Assembly: GCF_014635325.1 (NCBI RefSeq)
Contig: NZ_BMCT01000002.1
Coordinates: 496,001-560,000, forward strand
Direction of reading: 5' to 3'
DNA from: Azorhizobium oxalatiphilum
GTDB taxonomy: Bacteria > Pseudomonadota > Alphaproteobacteria > Rhizobiales > Xanthobacteraceae
Length of the DNA: 64,000 nt
Position 1 is the stretch's first letter; the number at the start of each line of letters is the position of its first letter. A program made the position numbers and the translations under genes. Of this stretch, positions 42,871-51,387 are shown in pieces. Below the pieces are notes generated by a model. That model made no database searches. It saw only the letters and a list, made by a program, of their open reading frames with translations, and was not told the origin of the DNA.

Positions 42871-42891
42871 AACATTCGTATGCTTACAAAT
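42871..42891. promoter_or_regulatory. Proposed MarR operator before the enamidase gene
   Basis: AACATTCGTATGCTTACAAA: core ATTCGTATGC and ACAAA match the other sites; symmetry is weaker. It lies 53 bp before the enamidase ATG. Confidence 0.55.
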
Positions 42892-42943
42892 AAAAAGCCG
42901 GGGCCTCCCGTGCCTCCGGCATTGCCTTCCGGAGATTGAACAG

Positions 42944-44140
42944 ATGGCCCACGACGCCCCGAGCGGCCCTACCGGCCCCACCAAGCTCGTCATCCGCAAC
43001 ATCGGCCTGCTGATCAGCGGCGACCTTGAGAAGCCGATCCTCGACGCGGATACCATCGTCGCCGAGAATGGACGCATCACTGCCATCGGCCGGCTGAAGG
43101 ACGTGGACGTGGAAGGCGCCACCACCACGGTGGACGCCAATGGCGCGGCCGTCACCCCCGGCCTCATCGACAGCCATGTGCATCCGGTGGCCGGCGACTG
43201 GACCCCGCGCCAGAGCCAGCTCAACTGGATCGACAGCTTCCTGCATGGCGGCGTCACCACCATGATCTCGGCCGGCGAGGTGCATTATCCCGGCCGCCCG
43301 CGCGACGTGGTGGGCCTGAAAGCCATGGCGATTACCGCCCAGCGCACCTTCACCAATTTCCGCCCCGGCGGCGTGAAGATTCATGCCGGCGCCCCGGTGA
43401 TCGAGCCCGACATGGTGGAGGACGACTTCAAGGAGCTGGCCGCCGCCGGCGTGAAGCTGCTGGGCGAAGTGGGCCTCGGCGGCGTGAAGGACGGCCCCAC
43501 CGCCCGCAAGATGGTCGGCTGGGCGCGCAAGTACGGCATCCAGTCCACCATCCACACCGGTGGCCCCTCCATCCCCGGCTCGGGCCTCATCGATAAGGAC
43601 GTGGTGCTGGAGGCGGACACCGACGTGGTGGGCCACATCAACGGTGGCCATACGGCTTTGCCGGACGACCAGATCCGCTGCATCTGCGAGGGCTGCAAGC
43701 GCGGCCTCGAACTGGTGCACAACGGCAATGAGCGCTCGGCGCTCTATACGCTCCGCATCGCCAAGGAGATGGGCGACCTCAATCGCGTCATCCTCGGCAC
43801 CGACGCGCCCGCCGGTTCGGGCGTGCAACCGCTGGGCATCCTGCGCATGGTCTCGCTGCTGTCCTCGCTGGGCGATCTGCCGGCGGAACAGGCCTTCTGC
43901 CTCGCCACCGGTAACACCGCCCGCATGCGCGCGCTGGACTGCGGCATCATCGAAGTGGGTCGCACGGCGGACTTCGTGATCATGGATACCGCTCAGCACT
44001 CAGCCGGCAAGAACCTGCTGGAGAGCGTGCAGCTCGGCGACCTGCCGGGCATCGGCATGACCATCATCGATGGCATCGTGCGCACCGAGCGGTCGCGCAA
44101 CACCCCGCCGGCGACAAAGGTGCCCTTCCTGGTGAAGTGA
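42944..44140 (+). CDS. ena: Enamidase (amidohydrolase of reductive nicotinate breakdown)
   Basis: A 398-residue amidohydrolase-fold protein resembling Eubacterium barkeri enamidase, which hydrolyses 1,4,5,6-tetrahydro-6-oxonicotinate to 2-formylglutarate and ammonia. Metal-site features: TPGLIDSHVHP (two His), a mid-protein GEVGLGGV with STIHTGG, GHINGGHTAL, and GTDAPAGSGV carrying the catalytic Asp. The ATG is followed by a short Pro/Gly leader. It has its own operator and completes the three-enzyme route with nicotinate dehydrogenase and 6-hydroxynicotinate reductase. Confidence 0.87.
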   Translation: MAHDAPSGPTGPTKLVIRNIGLLISGDLEKPILDADTIVAENGRITAIGRLKDVDVEGATTTVDANGAAVTPGLIDSHVHPVAGDWTPRQSQLNWIDSFLHGGVTTMISAGEVHYPGRPRDVVGLKAMAITAQRTFTNFRPGGVKIHAGAPVIEPDMVEDDFKELAAAGVKLLGEVGLGGVKDGPTARKMVGWARKYGIQSTIHTGGPSIPGSGLIDKDVVLEADTDVVGHINGGHTALPDDQIRCICEGCKRGLELVHNGNERSALYTLRIAKEMGDLNRVILGTDAPAGSGVQPLGILRMVSLLSSLGDLPAEQAFCLATGNTARMRALDCGIIEVGRTADFVIMDTAQHSAGKNLLESVQLGDLPGIGMTIIDGIVRTERSRNTPPATKVPFLVK

Positions 44141-44148
44141 GCGTACGG

Positions 44149-44176
44149 TCGGGGTGGCGCAGGCGCGCCGCCCCGA
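44149..44176. terminator. Hairpin between convergent enamidase and NDH-like genes
   Basis: TCGGGGTGGCGC / GCGCGCCGCCCCGA-type stem just past the enamidase stop; no U-tract. Confidence 0.5.
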
Positions 44177-44209
44177 TCTGACCCCATACGGCGTCCTCCG
44201 AACCGGGGG

Positions 44210-45424
44210 TCAGTGGGCCGCCGGACGGGACTGGATCACCGGCGTGGCGGCCTCGAAGACGGCCTCGCGATCTGGCGCGCGCGGTGGGTAAATGCGCGTA
44301 CCATTTATCATCTGTTTGATGGCTTTCGCCTCACTGCCGCAGGCCACCAGCCGACCACGCTCCCAGCCCTCCGTATACAGGGCGCCAGCCGGCCCGAGGT
44401 CGAGGATGGTGACGTAGTCGGGCGCGGAGAATGCGATGCGCTCCTCCGGGCGCCCCATCAGATCGCAGGCTGCATTGTGTCCGGCGAGTCGCCCCATGGG
44501 CCGAGCGTGCTGACAGGACATCACCGTCTTGTGCCCCGCCGCATCCGCTGACGCGCTGGCGCAGTCGCCCGCTGCATAGATGTCTGCCAGTCCCTCAACC
44601 TGCATGAAGGCATCGACCGGCACCCTGCCGAGCGTATCGCAGGTAACGCCGAGCGTGGACACCAGCGGGCTTGCCCGCATGCCGGTGGCGAAGATCACCG
44701 TGGCTGCCGGAATGTGCGTGCCGTCGCCGAGCGCGACACCATCGGCCTCCACGCCCGCCAGCACGGTCCGCGACCTGACATCGACGCCGACCCGTGCGAG
44801 GGCGTCCCTCACGATTTGCGCCCCTTCGCCCATGTCCGCCCCCACATCGCCCCGATCGATAAGCACGACACGGACTGGACGGTCATCTGCGAACAGGCCA
44901 CGCAAACGCTCCGGCAGCTCGCAGGCGACCTCGATACCCACCAGCCCGCCGCCAATCACCACCGCAGTGTGCGTCGCCTCGCCCGGCGGCAGGTTCTTCA
45001 GCGCCGCAAGATGCGTGTCCAGGCGCGCAGCCCCATCATAGGTATCTACATCGAAGGTCTGTCCCGCGATGGGCACTGGCGGGAGCGTCAGCGCGCTGCC
45101 CGGCGCGAGAATGAGCCGGTCGTACTCCAGTCGATCGTCCTCCCCATCCCGTCCAGAGCGCAACAGGATGTGGCGGGTGGCGTCGATCCCGGTGACCCGT
45201 GCCTGAAGTCGATAGACCCCAATGGGAGCAAGCGTTGCATCGAGCGGCAGACGCAACGGGGCAAGATCCGTCTCATAGCAGCGCACACGGATCGTATGGA
45301 ACGGGTCCGGACTGACCAGAACGATCTCGAAGTCCTTCCCTTGCGCGGCACGGGCGCGGGCCGCGCTCGCAGCGGCCCACAGGCCGGAGAACCCACCACC
45401 GACAACAACGATGCGGCTAGCCAT
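44210..45424 (-). CDS. NAD(P)/FAD-dependent oxidoreductase (NDH-2 like)
   Basis: 404 residues with two dinucleotide folds: FAD at the start (IVVVGGGFSGLWAAASAA) and NAD(P) at THTAVVIGGGLVGIEVACELPERL near residue 160; a third conserved Asp segment is IYAAGDCASAS. The pattern fits type II NADH dehydrogenases/ferredoxin reductase-like FAD enzymes. There is no obvious membrane anchor. Convergent with the nicotinate locus and not part of its regulon by operator. Confidence 0.87.
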   Translation of the reverse strand: MASRIVVVGGGFSGLWAAASAARARAAQGKDFEIVLVSPDPFHTIRVRCYETDLAPLRLPLDATLAPIGVYRLQARVTGIDATRHILLRSGRDGEDDRLEYDRLILAPGSALTLPPVPIAGQTFDVDTYDGAARLDTHLAALKNLPPGEATHTAVVIGGGLVGIEVACELPERLRGLFADDRPVRVVLIDRGDVGADMGEGAQIVRDALARVGVDVRSRTVLAGVEADGVALGDGTHIPAATVIFATGMRASPLVSTLGVTCDTLGRVPVDAFMQVEGLADIYAAGDCASASADAAGHKTVMSCQHARPMGRLAGHNAACDLMGRPEERIAFSAPDYVTILDLGPAGALYTEGWERGRLVACGSEAKAIKQMINGTRIYPPRAPDREAVFEAATPVIQSRPAAH

Positions 45425-45814
45425 GCCCGAGCTCCCCCGCAGGTCAGATCATGCAGACGCCCACGCGCTCACACCCGCTTGCATCAGATTTTCCCGCCAT
45501 CTTGCAGCCGTCAACACGGGCAATCGGAGGCGCGGCTATACTTTGTGACATCGGCAGCGCGCGGCGGCCGATGTCACGGAATGCTTGCTGCCTCAGATAA
45601 TATCGCTCTCGCAACCGGCCGGTCGGACGAAAAACGGGCACAGGAGATAAACCGCCCGACGTCTGGCTCCGACGCATAGCCCGCCCTCCTGACGGCCCCG
45701 CCATGCCGGAACATGGCGGGCGAGAGGCAGAACGGAGAGGGCTCGCACCTGCCGACACCCGCACCATTCAAGCAGGAGAGCCCTTCCCGTGCCGATGGCC
45801 GAGCCAGCCCGCGC
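45425..45814. other. Intergenic region, no supported gene
   Basis: 390 bp. It holds the promoter side of the NDH-like gene? No: both flanking genes are leftward, so it contains the NDH-like promoter near 45425-45500 and the 3' hairpin of the amino-acid ABC operon at 45697-45720. Short frames are not credible genes. Confidence 0.45.
45697..45720 (-). terminator. Hairpin after the amino-acid ABC operon
   Basis: Perfect stem CCCGCCATG / CATGGCGGG around CCGGAA, 95 bp past the ATPase stop. No U-tract on the minus strand. Confidence 0.55.
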
Positions 45815-46594
<780 letters not shown>

Positions 46595-46621
46595 GACGGG
46601 TCTCCGGCGCGAAAGTTAAGA

Positions 46622-47503
46622 TCACTGATGAAGGTGGAAGCGCCGCTCCAGACGGCGGGTCCAAAGCTCGATGGGGTAGCAATAGATGAAGAAGCAGAGC
46701 ATGGCGAAGCCATAGAGTGGCGCCAGAAGATCCGGCCTCCCGCCTTCCGCCGCATGCACCTGCGCGATCAGGGTGAGCATCTCGGTGACGCCCACGATGG
46801 AGGCCTGCACGGTGGCCATGGCGACCAGCGTATAGAGGTTCATCCACGGCGGGATCATGCGCTTCACGCACTGCGGCAGGATGATCATCCACATGGTCTG
46901 ACGGCGGGAGAAAGCCAGCGATTCCGCCGCTTCCCACTGCCCGCTGGGCAGCGACTTCACCGCGCCGCGCACGATCTCCGACATGTTCGCCATCACCGGC
47001 AGGGCGAAGCCGATCACCGCCTTCACCCAGTCCGGGAACGGGATGGTGGTCCCGAAGATGGTGAACTGGAACGGGATCATGAACATGGCGAAGAACAGCA
47101 GCACCAGCCACGGCGCATTGCGGAAGAACTGGGTGATGCCCCAGGCCACCTGCCGCAGCAGCGTGTTGTGGCTGATGGCCCCAAGGCCGAGGCCGAGGCC
47201 CGCGACCGTACCGAGCGCCATGGACAGCAGCGAGATCAGCACGTTGAACAGGAAGCCGCTCATCAGAAGCGGAAACCACTTGATGATGACCCCGATGGCC
47301 GAGAGCTGACCCGGCCCGCTCTGGGCATGGGCGGTTCCGGCAATGACCAGGCCGAGGCCGACGATGCCGCATCCATGCAGCAGGGTGGCCCGCCAGGTCG
47401 GGAACCGGCGCTGGCGCGCGCCCAGCTGGAACGGCAGCAGCACCGGCATGGGGTTGGCCGGCGCGGGATTGACGGCGGAGAGGGACGACATGTGAGAGGT
47501 CAT
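46622..47503 (-). CDS. Polar amino-acid ABC transporter permease 2
   Basis: 293 residues from ATG 47501-47503, overlapping the first permease by 4 bp. An N-terminal cytoplasmic part is followed by a HisM/GlnP-type domain with the EAA-like loop SGQWEAAESLAFSRRQTMWMIILPQCVKRM contacting the ATPase. The longer frame to 47911 overlaps the other permease and is not the gene. Confidence 0.92.
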   Translation of the reverse strand: MTSHMSSLSAVNPAPANPMPVLLPFQLGARQRRFPTWRATLLHGCGIVGLGLVIAGTAHAQSGPGQLSAIGVIIKWFPLLMSGFLFNVLISLLSMALGTVAGLGLGLGAISHNTLLRQVAWGITQFFRNAPWLVLLFFAMFMIPFQFTIFGTTIPFPDWVKAVIGFALPVMANMSEIVRGAVKSLPSGQWEAAESLAFSRRQTMWMIILPQCVKRMIPPWMNLYTLVAMATVQASIVGVTEMLTLIAQVHAAEGGRPDLLAPLYGFAMLCFFIYCYPIELWTRRLERRFHLHQ

Positions 47504-48258
47504 TTGGCCGCTCCCTGTCCATAGCCTGGAATGGCGAGCGCGCGCTCCCAGCGATGCATGATGAAGACCAGGATGCCCACCAGCCCTGTATAGAGCAGCA
47601 GCAGCACCGTCATCATCACCGGCACGTTCTGGCTGTCGTTCCAGATCTGCTTGGAGACGTAGAGCGCTTCCGGCACGGCGATGGCGTAGGCGAGGGTCGT
47701 GGTCTTGAGCAGATTGACCAGATTGTTGTTCAGCGCCGGCAGGCAGATGCGCAGCGCCAGCGGCAGCAGCACGTGGCGATAGACGCCCATGCGCGTATAG
47801 CCCAGCGCCTCGGCGGCTTCCGTCGTGGTCCGCGGCACGGCCTCGATGCCGGAGCGGAAGATCTCCACATTGTAGGCGCCGGCGAACAGCGACAGCGAGA
47901 TGATCGCCCACTGCACGTTGCTGATGATCTGCACCATCATGCCGTCTTCATTCTCGACGCGCGGCAGGATCTGCCCGAGGCCGAAATAGAAGAAGAAGAT
48001 CTGCACCAGCGGCGGGGTGTTGCGGAAAACGACGACGAAGCCGTTGACGGCTGCCCGCACCGCCCGCAGAGGCGAGCCCTGAGCCCAGGCGCCGATGGCG
48101 CCGATGACGATGGAGATGAGGATCGAAACCACGGACAGATAGATCGTCATGCCGACGCCGGAGATGAACCGCTGCCGGTCATAGGCGTCATAGACGATGG
48201 TCAGGTTGATCCCGGTGGTGTCGTAAAGCTGGCGGAACCACTCCGCGACAAGATCCAT
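47500..48258 (-). CDS. Polar amino-acid ABC transporter permease 1
   Basis: 252 residues of the HisM/GlnP type: FVVVFRNTPPLVQIFFFYFGLG and EAA-loop TTEAAEALGYTRMGVYRHVLLPLALRICLPALNN. Forms a heterodimeric channel with the downstream permease. Separated from the binding-protein gene by 214 bp that contains a strong hairpin. Confidence 0.93.
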   Translation of the reverse strand: MDLVAEWFRQLYDTTGINLTIVYDAYDRQRFISGVGMTIYLSVVSILISIVIGAIGAWAQGSPLRAVRAAVNGFVVVFRNTPPLVQIFFFYFGLGQILPRVENEDGMMVQIISNVQWAIISLSLFAGAYNVEIFRSGIEAVPRTTTEAAEALGYTRMGVYRHVLLPLALRICLPALNNNLVNLLKTTTLAYAIAVPEALYVSKQIWNDSQNVPVMMTVLLLLYTGLVGILVFIMHRWERALAIPGYGQGAAK

Positions 48259-48437
48259 GCAATCAGGCCAGTCGAACGAGGGAAACGGGAGAACGGCGGG
48301 TGGCTCAGCCTGCGCTGAAGCCGGAGCGGATCAGACTCAACGAATCCGGGCCTCTCTAAAGCACATGAAGGCCGTTCGGGCATCCGGTTAACAACAACCC
48401 CGCCCGCCCCGGAGGAGCACGCGGGGTCGCGCAATCA

Positions 48438-48464
48438 GGCGCGCCGCCGGGCTGGCGGCGCGCC
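48438..48464. other. Strong intercistronic hairpin downstream of the binding-protein gene
   Basis: Perfect 11-bp GC stem GGCGCGCCGCC / GGCGGCGCGCC with a 5-base loop, 9 bp after the binding-protein stop. No U-tract, so it probably protects the upstream mRNA or partially terminates, giving more binding protein than permease. Confidence 0.7.
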
Positions 48465-48472
48465 GGGCAGGC

Positions 48473-49282
48473 TCAGCTGCCCTTCTTGTACTGCTCGTTC
48501 ATGCGCTTGGAGTAGTCGGTGGGCTCGATGCCCCACTTCTTCTCCTCGCTGACGATGAAGCCGGTCTTCATCCAGTCGATGGTGGTGTCGGTCATGAACT
48601 TGGCGAACTTCTCCTCGCCGGGAGCAACCGCCAGAATCCACGGGGCTTCCATCACGCCCGGAAGCGGCATGGCGAAGTCGGTGTTCCACTCGGCGTCGAG
48701 CAGCTTGCCCTGCACGAAGGTCTGGTCATACAGGTAGCCGATGCACTCGCCGCCCTTCAGGGCGAACAGCGGCTTCTCGGAACCGTCGAAGGCCTTCACC
48801 TCGGCACCGTACTTGGTCGAGACGTCCTTGTTGTACCAGGCGCCCGAGGTGCCGCAGAGCACCTTGCCCTTCAGGTCTTCCCACTTGGTGACGTTCTTCA
48901 CCTTCTTGGAGAGAAGGATGTTCACCGCGTCGGAATAATAGGGCGGATCGACGGCGAGCACGACCTTGCGACGCTCGGGCTTGTCCGAGGTGGTCGCGAT
49001 CATCAGATCGATCTTGCCCTGCTGCAGGAACTCGATGCGGTTCGCGGAGACGACCGGAACCAGCTCAAGCTTCACGCCGAGGCGCTTGGCAACGTCGGCG
49101 GCCAGATCCGGCTCGATGCCGACGATGGCGCCCGACGGATCACGGAAGCCGAAGGGCTTGTAGTCGGCCTTCACGCCGACGACGAGGACGCCCTTTTCCT
49201 TCACCTTGTCCAGCACATCGGCGGAGGCGGCAACGGTGCCGGCCAGAAGCGCGAGGCTGGCGGCGATCAGAAGCTTTTTCAT
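48473..49282 (-). CDS. Polar amino-acid ABC transporter substrate-binding protein
   Basis: 269 residues from MKKLLIAASLALLAGTVAASA, a clear signal peptide; a second ATG at 49294 is in frame but lacks a ribosome site. The mature protein is a SBP_bac_3 domain (VGVKADYKPFGFRDPSGAIVGIEPDLAADVAKRLGVKLELVPV, GKIDLMIATTSDKPERRKVV). Several Cys are present (GKVLCGTSG, GECIGYL), possibly a disulfide. First gene of the amino-acid ABC operon. Confidence 0.94.
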   Translation of the reverse strand: MKKLLIAASLALLAGTVAASADVLDKVKEKGVLVVGVKADYKPFGFRDPSGAIVGIEPDLAADVAKRLGVKLELVPVVSANRIEFLQQGKIDLMIATTSDKPERRKVVLAVDPPYYSDAVNILLSKKVKNVTKWEDLKGKVLCGTSGAWYNKDVSTKYGAEVKAFDGSEKPLFALKGGECIGYLYDQTFVQGKLLDAEWNTDFAMPLPGVMEAPWILAVAPGEEKFAKFMTDTTIDWMKTGFIVSEEKKWGIEPTDYSKRMNEQYKKGS

Positions 49283-49605
49283 CAAGAACCCCATTTTTGT
49301 GCCATCCCGAAGCGGAGCTGCAGGACGGTTTCTGGTTCGGCGAGCAAGCGTGGTGCCGCGCCCCCGCAAGCGTGACAGCAAGTTCCATGCCACCCATACA
49401 GCTGGATGGACCAGCGGCACCGGGATCGTGATTGTCCTACCGTCACTGCGAGAACATGGCACACGCTTGAACTTCGTGCACAATAAAGATGCACCGGCTT
49501 GCCACCGAAAGCCAAGCCTGTGGACGACTCTTCATACCGCACAGCTTGGCCCCTGCCTTTGGGTGGCTAGAATGCCGCAGGACTCAAGGCGACGGGGGCA
49601 CGTCC
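49283..49605. other. Divergent intergenic region, no supported gene
   Basis: 323 bp between the binding-protein gene and a membrane protein gene; must hold both promoters. I see no clear repeat or operator. Confidence 0.4.
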
Positions 49606-50352
49606 ATGACCAACATTCTGGCGAAGCGAATACTCTTCTGGCTGGGGCTGGTGATCGCCCCCGTGGTCCTTGTCGCCATCGAACTGTTTCATCCGGCGAA
49701 CTTCACCCAGGAACCGGGCATGTTCGCCTATCTCTGCGTGCCGCAGCCGTTCGAGACCGATCATCGTGCCCTCGCCTATTTCGGCCCGCGCTGGTGGGTG
49801 ACGCTGCACATGATCCAGCTGCCCATGCTGGGCCTCGTCTCCGTCGGCCTGTGGGGCCTCATGGATGACGTAGACGGCGGTCTGGCCGGCGCGCTCGCGT
49901 GGCTCTCCCGCATCCTCACCTTCATCTTCATGGTGCTCTACACCGCGCTCGACTCCATCGGCGGTATTGGCCTCGGCCGCTCCATCCTCAATGTGGAGGC
50001 GATGCAGGCCGACGGCAGATTGACGCCTGATGAGGTCATGGGCGCCATCAAGCTGCTGAACACCGACTGGGTGGATCCTCTCACCGGCGGCGTCGGTTCC
50101 TTCATCAGCCTGGGTGGCTCCTGGGCCATCCTCGGCGCCACCCTCACCGGCGCTTCCGCCCTCGCGCTGGCGGCCCGCGCACCCTGGCCGGCTCTGGTGC
50201 TTCTGGTGGCCTTCGGCTGGCAGATCCAGGTCAGCCACGCCTCGCCCCACGGCCCCATCGGCTTCACGCTGCTCCTGCTGTCCGCGCTCTGGATTGCCTG
50301 GAGCCGCAGGAAGCTGCACAGCCGCGCCGACATCGCAGCCGTCGCCACCTGA
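49606..50352 (+). CDS. Hypothetical multi-TM membrane protein
   Basis: 248 residues from ATG 49606 (MTNILAKRI), with GGGGG upstream. Six or so hydrophobic segments are visible: FWLGLVIAPVVLVAIELF, WVTLHMIQLPMLGLVSVGLWGL, LTFIFMVLYTALDSIGGIGL, ILGATLTGASALALAA, LVLLVAFGWQIQ and TLLLLSALWIAW. Function and family are not recognised. Rightward, 83 bp before the PPC-domain gene. Confidence 0.75.
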   Translation: MTNILAKRILFWLGLVIAPVVLVAIELFHPANFTQEPGMFAYLCVPQPFETDHRALAYFGPRWWVTLHMIQLPMLGLVSVGLWGLMDDVDGGLAGALAWLSRILTFIFMVLYTALDSIGGIGLGRSILNVEAMQADGRLTPDEVMGAIKLLNTDWVDPLTGGVGSFISLGGSWAILGATLTGASALALAARAPWPALVLLVAFGWQIQVSHASPHGPIGFTLLLLSALWIAWSRRKLHSRADIAAVAT

Positions 50353-50435
50353 TCAGACACACCGCCGCGCTTCCGCCCCGAAGCGCGGAAACAAGAGCCG
50401 GAACGGCCAACCATAATCATGTTCGGAGGAAATCT

Positions 50436-51305
50436 GTGGGCAACAGGACACTTGTGCAGCCCGGCCCGGTCGCGCCGGAGCGTATCGAGAGCGTCATCGC
50501 TCCCCTGGAAGAACTGGACTTCGTCCTTGAGGCCGGCCTCACCCTCAACGAGGCCGTTGCCCGCCCCTTGCAGGCGGCCGGGCTCACGGCCGCGGCCGTG
50601 CAGTTCGAAGGCGGAACGCTGAGCCCCTTTCATTATGTGATGCCTGCCCCCTCCAGCGACCCGGCGCACGCAGCCTGGTACAGCCAGACCTATGCCCCCG
50701 AGGGCGAAACCCTGATCGAGCAGGCCAATGTGACCTTCGGGTTCCGGGACGGCGCGCCCTTCACCCATTGCCACGCCTTCTGGCGCCTGCCCGACGGCAC
50801 CCGCGGGGCGGGTCATATCCTGCCGCTGGAGACTCGAATCGCTCAGCCCACGCGGGCCAGGGCCTGGGGTACGCGGCATGCGCAGATCGCGGTGCGCCCC
50901 GATGCCGAGACCAACTTCTCGCTGTTCACCCCCGAGTGTCTGGAAACGGCCGCTTCGGACGATGGGCGGCTCCTCGTGCTCGCCCGGCTGCGACCGAACA
51001 TCGAGATCGGCGCCGCGCTTGAGGAAGTCTGCCGGCGGCACGGGCTCGCCCGGGCCCGCGTCCGTGGCAGCCTCGGCAGCATTGTCGGTGCCGTCTTCGA
51101 CGATGCGCCGGAACTGGTGGATCCGGCGACGGAATTCCTGGTGCAGGAAGGGCATGTCGCCCCCGACGAGAGCGGTGCCCTCAAGGCGCGGCTGAAGATC
51201 GGCATCGTCGGCCTCAGCGGCGCGGTGCGTGAGGGGTGGCTGACGCAGGGGCGCAATATGGTCTGCATCACCTGCGAATTTGCGCTGGAAGGCGAGGCCG
51301 CATAA
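50436..51305 (+). CDS. Tandem PPC (DUF296)-domain protein
   Basis: 289 residues from a GTG with GGAGGAAA upstream. The N-terminal half has the PPC-type THCHAFWRLPDGTRGAGHILPLE, with the His-rich metal/nucleotide site. The C-terminal half repeats the fold less strictly (RVRGSLGSIVGAVFDDAPELV... GHV... IGIVGLSGAVREGWL). Bacterial PPC proteins are usually single-domain and about 140 residues; two in one chain is less common. The role is unknown. Confidence 0.72.
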   Translation: MGNRTLVQPGPVAPERIESVIAPLEELDFVLEAGLTLNEAVARPLQAAGLTAAAVQFEGGTLSPFHYVMPAPSSDPAHAAWYSQTYAPEGETLIEQANVTFGFRDGAPFTHCHAFWRLPDGTRGAGHILPLETRIAQPTRARAWGTRHAQIAVRPDAETNFSLFTPECLETAASDDGRLLVLARLRPNIEIGAALEEVCRRHGLARARVRGSLGSIVGAVFDDAPELVDPATEFLVQEGHVAPDESGALKARLKIGIVGLSGAVREGWLTQGRNMVCITCEFALEGEAA

Positions 51306-51387
51306 GCAGAGGCGTTTCGGCGCACTGGGTGGACGCCCGGCAGGCAATATGCGACCAGAAGCTGCAAATATGGAGAGGGACAGGGGA

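Noticed and set aside
45444-45767. 107-codon leftward frame between the NDH-like gene and the ABC ATPase
   Set aside because: Arg/Ser-rich, no start signal, crosses a hairpin; no family resemblance.
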